Shown: positions 17,201 to 29,104, numbered from the stretch's first letter. The stretch: DNA of 64,000 nt from Ditylenchus dipsaci (GCA_004194705.1 SADC01000858.1:310001-374000), one strand, 5' to 3'. A program made the numbers and translations. Notes: a model not told the origin generated them from the letters alone.

Positions 17201-17561
17201 AGAGTTTAAAACAGTCGAGGGTGTTAAGTTCAACATACCAGCAAGACAATCGAAAGAAATTGATATTGATGTGATAGAAGGAAAAGAGCTTCATTGGATT
17301 TTTACAGCTAGCAGTGAGATTGACTTTGAAATAATTTCTAAGAATGGGAAGCAAGTAAGCGAATTAGTGAATTTCAAAAACTCCTATTGCATTGGTTTTG
17401 TAAGGTTTGCCTAAGTTTCGACTAACCACAAGTTTGTGCCTGAGCTCGGAAGTGCCTTATGCAGAAAAGGCAAAAGCTACAAGGCAAGGTTTGACAACTC
17501 ATTCAGCAGGTTCTTCAGCAAAGATATTGAATTCAAATATGTTATTAAAGATAGTCAATAA
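14246..17561 (+). CDS. CRAL-TRIO-GOLD (SEC14-like) lipid-binding protein
   Basis: Intracellular lipid-transfer type protein of the SEC14L / nematode ctg class. Six exons: 14246-14390, 15290-15424, 15472-15622, 15675-15801, 16872-17134, 17177-17561. The N-terminal helical region ends HRWLVGWDYKF, the usual start of CRAL-TRIO. The lipid-binding core follows with GIIDLDGFGLDHF, MFIINAHPM and LGSDYQTTLL. The last exon has the GOLD domain (NIPARQSKEIDI, ELHWIF, then YKARFDNSFSRFF near the C terminus). One G is missing in the WGGTK motif (17054) and one extra A lies near 16985. An in-frame TAA at 17412-17414 lies inside the GOLD domain. It may be a nonsense change, or mark a 49-nt intron (GTAAGC from 17366) whose acceptor phase is off by one. 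The large intron 15802-16871 is filled with repeats. Start chosen as the first Met, 48 codons before the first intron. Confidence 0.85.
14630..15056. repeat. CAGTCGACTCTC MITE, GTTCGTTCCC subfamily
   Basis: Ends TACAGTCGACTCTCTCC and GGAGAGAGTCGACTG. The core gttcgttcccacctagggtc and its inverse (ggcgggaacgaac) stand just inside. It lies in intron 1 of the CRAL-TRIO-GOLD gene. Confidence 0.85.
15822..16020. repeat. AAGTGCACCC foldback
   Basis: Left end ccaagtgcacccctctccaa; right end tttggagggggtgcacttgg. It lies in the CRAL-TRIO-GOLD intron 4. A sister copy is at 17683-17800, with related ends (AGTGTCCAC, AAGTAACCC) at 28385 and 58270. Confidence 0.7.
16345..16797. repeat. CAGTCGACGCTT MITE in CRAL-TRIO-GOLD intron
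   Basis: Begins acagtcgacgcttgacgctt and ends taccgaccgtcgacta, with the subfamily core (cttcgacacctttttgac against gtgtcaaaccctaggtggga). Internal ttacgttatatcgagt units repeat near 16562 and 16752. Confidence 0.75.
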
Positions 17562-17682
17562 ATTATTATCATTATTTTGTTAAAGAAATAGCATACAAAT
17601 AGCATTAAAAATGTCTCAAAAATATGTTTTTAGAAAGCTCGCGTTCTCCTATTTTGTTCAAAATTTAATCGAATCGTAAAAA

Positions 17683-17800
17683 CCCCAAGTGCACCCACCT
17701 CCCCCAAAAAGTATGAGTTCTCTAGCCGAAGACCTCCAAAGAGTATGAGTTCTCTAACCATTTTGAGGACTAGAGAGGGGCGCGTGCACTTGGGGTGCTG
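17683..17800. repeat. AAGTGCACCC foldback
   Basis: aagtgcacccacctccccca at the left, ggcgcgtgcacttggggt at the right, and two direct copies of aaagagtatgagttctcta-like sequence inside. The rest of 17800-19000 holds AT-rich sequence in which I see no gene. Confidence 0.65.
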
Positions 17801-19000
17801 TCAATCGAACAAATCAATAAAAAATGTACGATCTGTCGTTTTAAAGTTGTATGAGCACAAATGTAGACAGGGCTGCTTCAGAGGTGCAGCTGACCTTCAC
17901 ATAGAATTTTTTTTTTTCAAATTTTCACCAATTCAGTATGAAATTCTGCACCAAAATGTGCTTTTAGGACGATCCGCCATTCTTGTATTTAACTTGGTAA
18001 ACATAAAAAACATTTTGCTTTTTGAACAATGATCTTGTAAATTTTTTTTTTTCCAAACAAAATACAATTCTTTTGAAAAACACATATGCACACACTTTAA
18101 ATACATTAATATTTCTTTTAATACCCGAAGAGATATGGACAATTTTTCGAGAAAGGGCAGTTGAGTTACGAAAGAATTTTTTAGAAAGATACCAAGAACA
18201 ATTAAAATAATGAAGTAATTTTTGCTAAAGTAATGGAAATGATTTAGGTGCTTTTTGAAATTTTTTATGACTAAAGTGAAACATTTTAGAACAAACAATT
18301 TTGAGAAATCTCAAATCAACTTCAAATAGAAAATTTAAGCTTTGGTCATAACTACTATTTGTTAGTCAAAAAATTGGATACATACAAGGATTTGAAACTT
18401 ATTCACTTTGGTGTGCGGGGTGGGAGGAACGATTTATGCTGTCAGCGATTTGTTTTCCATTTTTCGTCAAATTTTCAGAATTCAATTTTTTCACTTATTA
18501 TGATGGGGTTATGGGGTTAGATGGGGTTTTTAATCCTAAGAATTGATAAAGAATCGACAATTTCTGAAAATTTAGCGGGACTTATTTAGTTTTTAAAGGA
18601 AATTTTTGAAATTTTTGAAAATCATGTTTCAAAGTCTTCTAAGTGATTTTTATACGCTAAAAACAATAGAACGTTTACTTTCTCACATAAAAAGTTGATA
18701 AAAAAAAATTTGACCGAAATTTGACTTTTGCTTTGAAGCACCAAGGTAAATTAAAGTTTTAGTCAAAATCTTGTCTTTTTTAATTGACTTTTTAAAAAAA
18801 ATGTTGAAGACAACGTTTTTATAGTTTTAAAAAACTTTAATATTATTTAAGACAAATAATAAATGTGGCCTCCAACTAAATAAGTGCCAATCTTGAAACA
18901 TAAAAACGTCCGAAAACTTTTCACCCTGCTGATTTAAGCTCAGGCGCTTTCTTTTCTACCCCAGTAAAATCTGACTGCTGTAAAAACCTTGTTCTATTGT

Positions 19001-22000
19001 TCATAGCGTTTTGTACAGCTGCTGCCGAAGCTCTTCTTTGCTTTCTTTGGCCGTTTTGGTTTGTTCTTCCTCTTTCTCCATCAAGAGTTTAGAAGATCTG
19101 CCGTATCCACTTGGCTCAGCCTGCTTAATGGAGATGTGCTCAGAGCTCTTTGTCTTCTCCTTTCCTCCCTTCTGTACTCTTTCTTGCTAGCAGCTATTGC
19201 AGCTGCCAATTGTTGCGCATCTGCCTCATTTCTGGTGTAGGGGTGGTGGAAGCTAGGTGGAGTTGACTTCTTAGACCTTAGTCCCTGCTCCATTAAGTGA
19301 GCCTCATTGGCAGGATATTGAGGACTATTGTGAACTGGGTTACTTGAAGAGTGATTCTGCTGAATGATTTGAGAGGTAGAGCTTTTAAGACCCTGCTGCT
19401 CACGTAGCGACGCTCTCTTCTTTTTCGACGCTCGTACCTTTTTTCTTCTCGCTCTAGCAGGTAGTGTTGGTAGTCGATTTGTCGGGCAAGGCATTGTGAA
19501 AGGCACACTCCAAAACACTAAAATAAATATTTTGTTAGACATTATTTAAAACTTTTTAGCCCTATGTGACAGTCAAGAAGTTTCTTCGCCTTGGTCACCC
19601 TGTTGTTTTTTAACGTTTTTCCGGCCTAGTCAAGGGTCGGCCAGCGTAGTTAAGAATGGGCTTGAACATATCTTAGACTGTGTTTAAAGGAGGGGGGTTG
19701 CAATCAAGGGGGTAGGCACTCAGTTAGAAAATGTGGCCTCGGTGGCACAGTGCGTAAGCGTTTGTGTTGTATGGTAATAAAGGAAGCACGCTATGTGGAG
19801 CACGCTATTTATTTTGGCATTGTTTGGGCAATACTTTTTTTTGTACCATTTTTTTTTGTTTTGCCTTCATTTCTTAATTTTTTCGATCGTTTTCACAAAA
19901 TGAAAAAACTTTCAAGTAGCCCTGCGATTCTAGTTTCTTACTAAATATAACTTTTGCAATATATTTTTGAAACGCCTTACAAAAAAAATCAAAAGTATGC
20001 AACAAGTCAGAAAAATAAGTTAGTTCACACTTTGATATTTTGTTAAAATTTTTGAAAATTTCTTGCAGACAGTTATATGTCGTGAGAAACTAGAATCGTA
20101 GGGCTACATGATAGTGTTAGCATTTTGTCAAAAACTTGAAAATTGAAGAAAAAAAAGCATAAGTAAATTGGTACAAAAAAGAGTAAATTGGTGCAAAAAA
20201 GAGTAAATTTGGTACAAAAAAAAGTGAATTAATATCAAAAAAAATTTTTGTCCATTGTTTGATCAATGTCTTGGGGTAATTTGGATCGCTGATTCCGAAA
20301 CTGGTGCTAAAAAGTCGAATTACCCCGGTAAATTCGTTAAACAAACCAAATAAATAGTGTGAACCACATGTGGTCGAACCTGCCCACTATTTGGTCCATA
20401 AAACACAAACGCTTATCCACTGCGCCATCAAAGCCGATTTTTTAAACCTAAGTAGCTTTTCCCCTTCAATAAGTCCGGCTCGACATACTCTGGCCTACCC
20501 TTGACTAAAGATGGCTCGGGACGTGACGGGAATCTCGTCCCGTCTCGAAGGCTTTTTAGCATATATCATGTCCGAAAAAATTCCAGTTTGTACCGTCCCA
20601 GTGTCCCGTCCCGGACAACTATTTATTTTAGTCCTGTCCCGCTAAAAAAATTTAAGCTACGCAAATTCAACCATTTTTCGTCCTGGAAATTTTTTGACCT
20701 GTCTCGTCCCGGCGTCCCGTCCGAATTTTTTTTTCAAATTTCGTCTTGTCCCGTCCCCAATTAGGCCATCTGCCATCTCTACACTTGACTAATCACAAGC
20801 CTAAAAAAACAACAGGGACCAAGGCGGAAAATCCCTTGATTGTGACACAGGATCATTTTTTTTAATAAAAACTTACTACAGGCAGGATTATGGCAGCTAC
20901 TACAGCTCCTAAGTGAACAGCATACTTCTCAAATATGGCTCTTAGTGGCTGTAAACACCCCCGAGTGTGAATATCATTTTCGAGTTCTTGCTCTTTTTGG
21001 TTTGAGCATTCTGAAAAAAAAAACAATTTTTTTTCCAACTATTTTGGATATTTTTTTAACCTGCCAACACTGCAGTGACCATTGAGGTGATCGCATAGCG
21101 GGTGAAAGAGTGGGATTTATTGAGCTAGCTGCTTCAGACACAACTGATTTCTACAGCAACTGAACGGTACACCACATTTTTCGGGGTAGGGATTGGTTTG
21201 GTTGCATTTAAACTGGAACACGGACATTTTCAGCTCATCAAAACAAATTTAAAATAGAGAAATTTCCACCTGTTCATTTAACTGCCAATCTTTAAAACCC
21301 TGAGCACTTGAACTAGTGCCACAACACTCCAACTAAAATTTTTTAATTTTATTTATTTGACTTTGATGATATTTGTGAGTGTTTGACGAAAAATTAACAA
21401 ATCTACCTGTTCCTGCAGATAGTCAACAAAATCAGCAACATTCCTGTTGGTGTGATACTTCTTAATAGAGTAGAGCAAAACTGAGTGAGCAGAAATCCCT
21501 TCGGCAGTGTCGGAATAGAAAAGCATAAATAGCACAAAGGTTGAGATGACCAGAAATATGTAAGCGAAAAACACTGATAATGCAAACTAAAATAATTTTT
21601 TATTAATTTCAATTTTTTAAATGTTCTAAATGTTATTACCGTTTGAGCAAAAAGACATTATCACGTAGTGCGCCTAAAATCGAGAATCTTATGACATCTC
21701 TTTATTGTGATGTTTGAAAAAATTATTGTTTATGATAATAATCATTGACTACGTTAAAAAACTATTCCTAAATGTGGTCCTTATAGTTGAGCTTACCAAA
21801 TAATCCGCAAATGAGACTACACAAATAGTCAAGCCAGTCAATATTAGCACAACAGCTGGGTTTAGCACACATCTGCCCATTCATCTATTGTCCTGGGGTC
21901 TTTCGTGCATAAGTAGATGCCTACGGCCAAACAGGTGACTCCAACTATCTAAAACAATAATATTTTGGAACATTTAATTCTGTACAGTCTGCTCTCAATA

Positions 22001-25000
22001 TAGTATAGGTGCAAAAAGTTCGTTATCGCCTAGGGTCCGACACTTTTTTACCTCTATTTTTGAAAACTTTTACCAAATCTGATTTATTAGTCTAATCAGA
22101 AATATCGCATGGATTCCGATTTCGGTGGTCGTTTTTGTAAATGGCATCAATTTTGCCAAAAAGACCCGCGCCACTCGATATAGTGTAACCTTTTGCTGAA
22201 ATAATGATACACTATATCGAGAGGTGCGAGTCTTTTCGGCAAAACTGTTGCAATTTACAAAAATGATCGGTGAAATTGGAATCTTTGCGATGTTTCTGAT
22301 TAAACTGACGATTCAGATTTGGTAAAAGTTATCAAGAATAGAGGTAAAAAAGTGTCAGACCCTAGGCGGGAACGAACTTATTGCACCTACACTATATCGA
22401 GAATAGACTGCATTTGTTTTTTTGAATTTTTCCGTCATTTTTTATGTGATTGTGTTTATTTTAGGAGACTTTGATGTCGTATTTTAAACTTAATTTTTTA
22501 AAGCTCAAGTCTTTCGAAAAATAAATAATTTACTGATTGTTTATTTAAATTGGGGATGACCATACATCTTCAAGATTTGTGATTATTACTTTATTTATTC
22601 GCTTAAAAAATACTTGTTCTGCACTAATTTATGAAAAGTGAATGAACCAGTTTAATGAAAATATTTCTCTTTCATAAATTGGATTAATGAACAGATGAAT
22701 AAGTGTGCAGACAAAATTAGAAAGAGAAAGTTTCTTAAATGTATACCCCGAATATCAAATGCTTGAATTAGCAATGCTATAAATCTTTAATCAAACTTGT
22801 TTATACTTACTTAAAAAGTGATCCAAGAAATCATTTTACAAATCCTAAAAAACTAAATTGGTTTCTTAAATCAATACTAAAAAGTATTTTGTCAAGGTCA
22901 GTCATCAGCTAATTTGCATAACCGATTGACCAGCCAGGGTTTTCAATTATTCATTATTATTTGGACAAGCACTCAGAGCAAATGACCCAGTATCCAAGGT
23001 CATTATTAGTTCTTTGCTTGCAACCACCTCTCTATCTATCCCTCAAATTATTTTCAGATTATCCCAGGCGACAACAAGAAAAATAAATTGCAGGTCTTGT
23101 ACACACATAACAAATTTTGAGTATTTGTTCTTAGTAAGCGGTAACAACCCTTAATATTAGAAAATTTTAGGTGCTCTGATTTTTTCAAGTGGTTTTGCTC
23201 AGACTTTAGTCAATTTTTTTTTCAAACAAAAACTTTTGCTCATTAGTAATCGAAATACATACAACAAAAAGGGCCTTTACGAGAGAAAGACAGTTTTTTT
23301 CACTTGTTCCCCTGTAAATTTTTCTTGCCTAGGCCAGGGAAGCCAAACGTCCATTATTTAAAGATTTGTCCTTTATTTGGACCTTAAATCTTTAGAAATT
23401 TCGAGATCTCACGTCAAAATATTTATTTTTGGAACTCAAAGCCCAACAAGCACTGTTTAAATGGCACTTTTTGACCAAATGTCTTTTATTTTATAAAAAA
23501 TCTTCGACCCTACCGGAGTATACCCCCCCCCCGATGAAATTTTTTTTAAAGTGTTTCCAAACACCCCATATCGACTTAAAATTGCCGCAGGAGTTCAAAA
23601 AAAGACATTATTTTTGTATTCTGGTTAATGAAAAATTGAGTTTTGGACATTTTTAAATTTCCACCATTTGCCTGTTTTGGCATGTTTTGGTCACCGGAGC
23701 TGGGCAAAAAGAGCTTCTAAATGCATTTTTGTTCAAGAGTCTTGCTCGGAATTATTAGGTTGTAACATAAGTTCCCAGCGTTTTTATTTGACGGTATCTC
23801 CTGACACGAATGATTGCTGGCCTTGTGCCATGTTATTTACCAAATGAAGCCCTGTATTTGCTCTTTCATACGCGCTATAATTTACCCTTGTGTGCTTTGA
23901 TTTTTAATCAGTTATAGGCAATTGAAATGGATTGTCAAGTGACAAAAAATCACATTTTCGACACTTCTTCTTTTTGCTTTCAATCGAGGCCAAAAGCTGC
24001 ACAAGCTGCTCGGACATTTGCGCTGTGTACGGAGAGGCTGCTATTGGCGAAAGCACTGCCCGTGAATGGTTTGCCAAATTCAAAAAGGGCATCTTTGACT
24101 TGAAGACGCTTCCCGCTCCGGCCGTCCAGTCGAGTTTGATGAGGACCGTCTGGAGTCTCTTTTGAAGGAGGATGGCCGTCAAACAACTCGGGAATTGGCT
24201 GAGAAGATGGACAGCAATGCAATGACCATTTCCCGTCACCTTGCGGCTATGGAAAAGTGCAAAGGCTTGGAGCTTGGGTCCCCACGAGCTTACGGTGATC
24301 CTGCTCCACGACAACGCCAGACCACACGTGGCTAAACTGTCAAAAAAGCTCTTCTTGAGCTCGGATGGGAAGTGTTACTGCACCCGCCATAATCTCCCGA
24401 TCTGGCCCCTAGTGACTACTATCTTTTCCTCTGCCTTTCCAATGATTTGCGCGGAGTTACGTTTGAAATAATGAGGAACTCGAAGATTGGCTTCAAGATT
24501 GGTTCGACTCTCGACCTGGTGACTTTTGGCGGAAGGGAATCGACAAATTGCCGGAAAAATGGAAGGAAGTGGTAATAACGATGGAGACTACATTACTGAA
24601 TGATATGCAACTGTTGATGTATGTTTCTTTTATGAAACACCAATAAAATTTTGAAATTCCAAAAAACGCTGGGAACTTATGTTACAACCTAATATGTCTA
24701 AGGTAAGTGAGTGAGCGCATCTTTAACCATCCAAGCCGCCTGTGCCCCCTTCGGGGCGCAGGGGTTTGGTTCCTTGGGTTGAGATGCGCACACTCACATA
24801 CCTTAGACACAAATCACTCGACAGTGACTCTGGATGCATGAAAAAGCATGCATACCTTTTATGCGGTAGGCCCCAGTCAAAAAAACTATGTTCAACATCT
24901 TCCTTTTTACACTAAATTGGTCTATTTTTGGTCCTTTCCCACCCTAATATGGCCCTAAATCCCTTCAAAAATGGTCAAATAGGTATTTTTGGGTGGTCCC

Positions 25001-25785
25001 AAAACTCAATTTTTTATTGACTTAGAACACAAAAATAATGTCTTTTTTAAACTCCTGAGGCCATTTTAGGTCGATATAGGGTGTTTGGAAACACTTTTTA
25101 AAAAAATTTAATTTGGGGGAGGGGTACACTCCGGGTAGCGCCAAATCTTCCTTGTTTTGAAATTTTGATTTGGAAGTCCTGGCCTAGGCAGCACTAGGTC
25201 AGCGTATGTGAGGACGGACTGAAATGAGTATGAAATATGTTTAAGTCCGTCCTAGCATACGCTAGCTTGCCCTTGCCTAAGCTTAAAAGATAACAGGAAA
25301 TCAACGTGGGAGACCACCGCATTAAATGCAAAAACAAAAAAAAAAGTGCAAAAAGAGTTTTAGCAATTGCATAAAATACAAAAACAAGTCAAAAATGGAA
25401 AATTAGTCAAAAAATTAGCAAAATTTTTTTCACATTTCCAAGCAAAAATATGAACCATTATTATCTTAGCTGAACTCACGGTGAATTGAGACAGGAACTT
25501 TCCCGAAGATAGTCTTCAAAAGTTGGTTAAAAACACCTAGAGACGAATATGATTTCGAACTATTGGTTGAATAATTTTTTACATAAATCAGCCTTGCATT
25601 ATTTTTTAATTTTCTGTTCAAATAATGCCAACTTACAAATATCAAAAAGTTGAGGATGAAGCAGAGCCATTTGAGGGAGCACAAATCTCTTGCCTGGGCT
25701 TCTTTTTCCTTAGCGTAGTAATTTCTTGGCCTTTCCAAGGCGAAAAATTGTGTCCTGCTTGGACTCTGTCAGGCAATTGTGGCAT
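19001..25785 (-). CDS. Tetraspanin with long charged C-terminal tail
   Basis: Four-pass membrane scaffold protein. Eight exons: 25785-25637, 21948-21797, 21673-21640, 21586-21407, 21332-21270, 21212-21061, 21010-20877, 19517-19001. TM1 spans exons 1-2 (LKWLCFILNFLIF then IVGVTCLAVGIYL). TM2 ends at the conserved GALRDN. TM3 is FFAYIFLVISTFVLF. The large loop has LECCG, KCGVPFSCC and a late GC (RGCLQPL), and TM4 ends CFGVCLSQCLARQI. About eight single bases must be restored (for example AAA at 25732, AAA near 21643), giving roughly 462 residues where 230-300 is usual. The excess is a tail of about 165 residues rich in Arg/Lys/Glu (EREEKRYERRKRRERR) with a UIM-like stretch (ADAQQLAAAIAASKKEY). 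Exon 3 is only 34 nt. Intron 1 (3.7 kb) hosts nested transposons. A TTTGCAG site near 25850 could be a trans-splice acceptor. Confidence 0.85.
19590..20865. repeat. Composite repeat block in tetraspanin intron
   Basis: Outer ends gccttggtcaccctgttgtt (19591) and aacaacagggaccaaggcgg (about 20807) belong to the ACCAAGGCA foldback family. Inside is a tRNA-like palindrome (19733-20445), then a 20505-20790 block rich in cccgtcccg and its inverse, bounded by aagatggctcgggacg and gccatctgccatctct. The layers appear nested, youngest inside. Confidence 0.6.
19733..20445. repeat. tRNA-like palindromic element
   Basis: The left arm has an A-box-like tggcacagtgcgtaagcg. The right arm, read on the minus strand, has a B-box-like GGCAGGTTCGACCACATG and the matching A-box region (aagcgtttgtg). 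The centre carries cgctgattccgaaactgg, shared with the copies near 43240 and 62130. Confidence 0.65.
21985..22414. repeat. CAGTCTGCTCTC MITE, GTTCGTTATCGCC subfamily
   Basis: Begins tacagtctgctctcaatata and ends tatatcgagaatagactgca, with the cgcctagggtccgacact core and its inverse. It lies in tetraspanin intron 1. Confidence 0.85.
23757..24692 (+). mobile_element. Mariner transposon, internally deleted
   Basis: About 28-bp terminal inverted repeats (ggttgtaacataagttccca / tgggaacttatgttacaacc) flanked by TA on both sides. The remnant transposase shows the helix-turn-helix part (ICAVYGEAAIGESTAREWF, KFKKGIFDL) and, later and with frame changes, the second catalytic Asp region (ILLHDNARPHV) and a C-terminal WRKGIDKLPEKWKEVV-like end. 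The first catalytic region is missing: the sequence jumps from the GPHELT motif straight into ILLHDN, a loss of very roughly 100-150 codons. It cannot move by itself. Not a host gene. Confidence 0.9.
24694..24812. repeat. Small GC-rich hairpin repeat
   Basis: gtctaaggtaagtgagtgag with agcgcatct on the left is mirrored by agatgcgcacactcacatac with cttagac on the right. The centre cctgtgcccccttcggggcg is itself a tight hairpin. It abuts the mariner's right end. Confidence 0.75.
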
Positions 25786-26454
25786 TTGAGGCGATGGGAA
25801 GGGCACTTAGGTGTTAGTGCACACTCACCCAAATAGGTCGCCTGCAAATTAAAATATTAAACCAATAAAAATTTAACTCGAGCATCGTGCAAATCTGTTT
25901 AACTAAATAGCAAAATGGGATTAACTATTGAAAGTAAGCTCAGACAGGGTTTGACCATCATCCAAAATGTGTTCCTGCTCCTATCGCTCCCAATATTTAC
26001 GAGCTTTTTGGCGAGGGGGAGGAAGGCAGTCAAGCAGAAACAGAATGAGAGGACAGACTGGCCGGGTGGATGCAGGAAATCAATTATGAGTGGGGGTAGA
26101 CAGCAGAGGGTCAGTTGCTACTAATGCTGCTGCCCCTACTGGTCACTTTATAGCCACAGCCCATGTCCTCCCTTCAAATTTTCGGCCTTCTTTTTGACAC
26201 AACAAAAAGATTATTTGGAGTTCTATGCAAATAAAAATTCAGCCGCCTGACTAGCTGGACCACTGCTTTTGAACAAACAATTAGAGGTGGGAAAGATGTT
26301 TGGGCAACGATGACAATAAAGGTTTTGGGTAGGTTGTGTAAAAAGGTTTGAAATTGTCTAGCTGACCTGAAGCTCAATTCAAAAACATATTCTTTAAATA
26401 GACGATTTTTTCATTGCAAAACAAAGCTATTTAAACAATTTGAAATTCGATCCT

Positions 26455-27912
26455 AAAACGGCTGTACCCCGAAATTTAAGCGGCGATTTGCTAAGTGGTC
26501 GATTTGCTAAGCGTCGTTTTGCTAAGAAAAAAAAATTTAAGCGCGTTTTTGCTAAGAATTGAAAATTTAAGCGCCAATTTGCTAATTGGTCGTTTTGCTA
26601 AGAATTTTTTGCTAAGTAGTTATTTTGATAAAGATCTTGTTTGTTAAGCTACATTTTATCAGTTTGATTTCGGGGTACAGCCCTTAAACACACAAACGAT
26701 TCAATCCAAAGTTGTGTTCTGAAAACGGATAAATTGGAATCGGGGTCCTATACTCGGGTCTGATCGCATTCAGAGGGATTCCAACCAGTAACTTTGGTGA
26801 TGAGTATATGGACCTTTACGCCACGTAAACACTCAAAATTATGGTAAAAGTAGGGTATGGACCCAGGTGGATTCGAACCAGCAACCTCGGCGGTGGCTAT
26901 CCAAGTGGTCGTGCACTTGGATCAAAAAATTTTTTACATTTTTCATGTTCCAAAACCTGTTTTCTGGACTAATTCGAGCATGCTGAAGAGGGTTTGTTAG
27001 TGGTAAAATAGGGTTTTGTATGGTATTTTTGAGCATTTGACAACGATTGATTTTACCAAAACTCGATCTTGCCAAAACTCAAAAAATACCTTACAAAACG
27101 GCATTTTACCACTATCAAACCATCTTCAGCATGAATGAATTAGTCCAGAAAACAGGTTTCGGAACATGAAAACGTAAAAAAATTTTACTCCAAGTGGTCG
27201 ACCACTTGGTTTGGTCACTCTGGATAGAGTTCTGAGCGATTTCAAAGGGTGATGTAAAGGTTGCTGGTTCGAATCCACCTGGGTGCATACCTTTTTTTAC
27301 TATAATTTTTAATGTAAAAAGACTAACGTTTGACTTTTTAGTCCTTTTGGGTGAATACACCCCTACTGTGGAGTTACATGGATATCAACCTGTCCAGGTG
27401 GTACCGACCCCAGGTTTGGGGTTGGCTGGGTAAAATCGCACTTTCAGCATTAACAAGCCCAATTCCTCACAAACTTTAAGTTTAGAAAAATAGCTTTCTT
27501 ATTTAAGTGAACTTTTTCACTTTTAGGCCATCCAGGTGGACATCCACCTGGCCAGGTGGTACCTACACCAGGTATTGAAGTTAAGGTGTGTAAAATCGCA
27601 ATTTTGGACTTAACAAACCCATCTCCCCACACAATTTTAAGTTAGAAAATTGGTTTATTTTTTATTTTTAAGAAATTTCATTTTTTCAGGTTTGGTTTTA
27701 GAAAAAAAGCAAGTATAAAAGGTATAAAAGCTCTTAGCAAATCGGGATTTAAGAAAATAATGCCTTAGCAAATAAATTCTTAGCAAATGCGCGCCTTAAC
27801 AAAAAACTTCTTAGCAATTTGTCGCTTAGCAAAAAAAATTCTTAGCAAAACGACGCTTAGCAAATCGACCACTTAGCAAATTGGCGCTTAAATTTCGGGG
27901 TACAGCCCCTAA
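26455..27912. repeat. FB-like foldback with tandem TTTGCTAAG arms
   Basis: Ends ggctgtaccccgaaatttaa (26460) and ttaaatttcggggtacagcc (27888). Each arm is built of short tandem units around TTTGCTAAG (left, 26490-26650) or CTTAGCAAA (right, 27735-27880). Inside are an inverted pair of tRNA-like tracts (gattcgaaccagcaacctcg near 26871; ggttgctggttcgaatccac near 27258) and a direct duplication with ccaggtggtacc (27396 and 27555). No transposase is seen. Confidence 0.8.
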
Positions 27913-28079
27913 AACCGTATTTTCTCCAATATCTCACCTAGATGAGTTCTCTTTTGGATCCTCAATAATTGAAAAATTTGAATTCGATATCGACATTTTT
28001 CAGTGCTCAAGATAAATCTAAAAACTGAAATCATTAGAACTTGCGGTATTTAAAAAAAACCCAACAAATGGATTCGCAA

Positions 28080-28170
28080 AATATTAACTCTGTCCCGACA
28101 TATAGGTCCTCAAAGTTGAGGGGGGATGAGTTTTTAGAACAGGGTGAGTTATTAGAAAAAATACGGTGAT
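28080..28170. repeat. Partial ACCGTATTT repeat end
   Basis: Ends gagttattagaaaaaatacg-gtga; the left end is not clear. 27913-28380 is otherwise AT-rich with nothing recognisable. Confidence 0.4.
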
Positions 28171-28384
28171 AAACTTTTAATAATCTGATTTTCGTGTGGT
28201 TTCTTCTTTACGTGAAAAAAACTTGAGAAATATGACCATTTGAGTCAGATCTTGTAGACATTTTTGAGCGGTCGACAATTTTCTAGGTAAATCTTGTTCC
28301 AGTTTTTTGCAGTTTTGCACAGTTTAATAAGAAAACATATTAATAAAATTTCAAGTTTTAAAAATTAGACGGAATGTCAATTTT

Positions 28385-28612
28385 AAAGACAGCAGCTCAA
28401 GTGTCCACTCCCTCCAAAAAGTATTTTTTGCTAAGCTAACTTTTTTCATTTTTTACCTATTTTACACCTTTTGCACCGACTACCTCAAGGGCATTTGGCC
28501 GCTTCGTGACCAAATACCAGCACACTTCACATTGCAATAGATTGGGGTTGAAAAAATCAAGGGAACCAAAAAATACTCTTCGGAGAAGGCGGACACTTAG
28601 GCTTTTACGTTT
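28385..28612. repeat. AGTGTCCAC foldback
   Basis: Left caagtgtccactccctccaa with aaagtattttt. Right aaatactcttcggagaaggcg with gacacttagg. Related to the AAGTGCACCC and AAGTAACCC elements. Confidence 0.6.
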
Positions 28613-29104
28613 AAAAACTTATTAAAGCACAAAAAGCTAACAAGAAGTATTTTAAATATAGCTTCAGGCTGACTATCTCTCATTGCATAAAAATGAGATG
28701 GAAATTTTGAACAAAAAATAAATTAGCTTGAGTTATGCCTGGAGTAAAACAGTTAGAAGCTTTTGGAGTAGTAGAAAACAAGAGTAATTGGCTAATTTAC
28801 GAGAAGAGGAACAAATGAGGGGGTGGAACGTCCCTCTTTTAGGAGCATCTATAATGGACCACTAGTTTAATGGACGGATGGATGGATGATGGAGACACTC
28901 ATTTACATCCATTTATGCACTTATCCACAGCTAGACAGGCAGTAGATATGGGTAAAAGTCTTGGTACTTGTTTGTGTATATTAGAGACAAGATTGTAGTG
29001 CATTGTTGCATGAGGTTGTTGTACAACCTCTTTTAGTATTTGTTTGCTTTGAGGGGAGCAGATGCTAATAAAACCATTAGTAAAATTGTTCAAAATTGAA
29101 ATTT

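Larger units (their letters stand above)
23330..25210. repeat. Large foldback element carrying a nested mariner
   Basis: The left arm (cctaggccaggga near 23327, then gtttccaaacaccccatatcga at 23550) is mirrored at 25035-25190 (tcgatatagggtgtttggaaa, tcctggcctaggca). The arms are about 300 nt and diverged. The centre has been split by the mariner at 23757 and a hairpin at 24694. Confidence 0.75.

Noticed and set aside
23904..24471. Several overlapping open frames that look like host genes
   Set aside because: They are pieces of the mariner transposase and its antisense between the element's terminal repeats.
26490..27880. Regularly spaced short repeats that might be read as a CRISPR-like array
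   Set aside because: Units are about 9-16 nt, contiguous and mirrored in two arms of a foldback in a eukaryotic genome.
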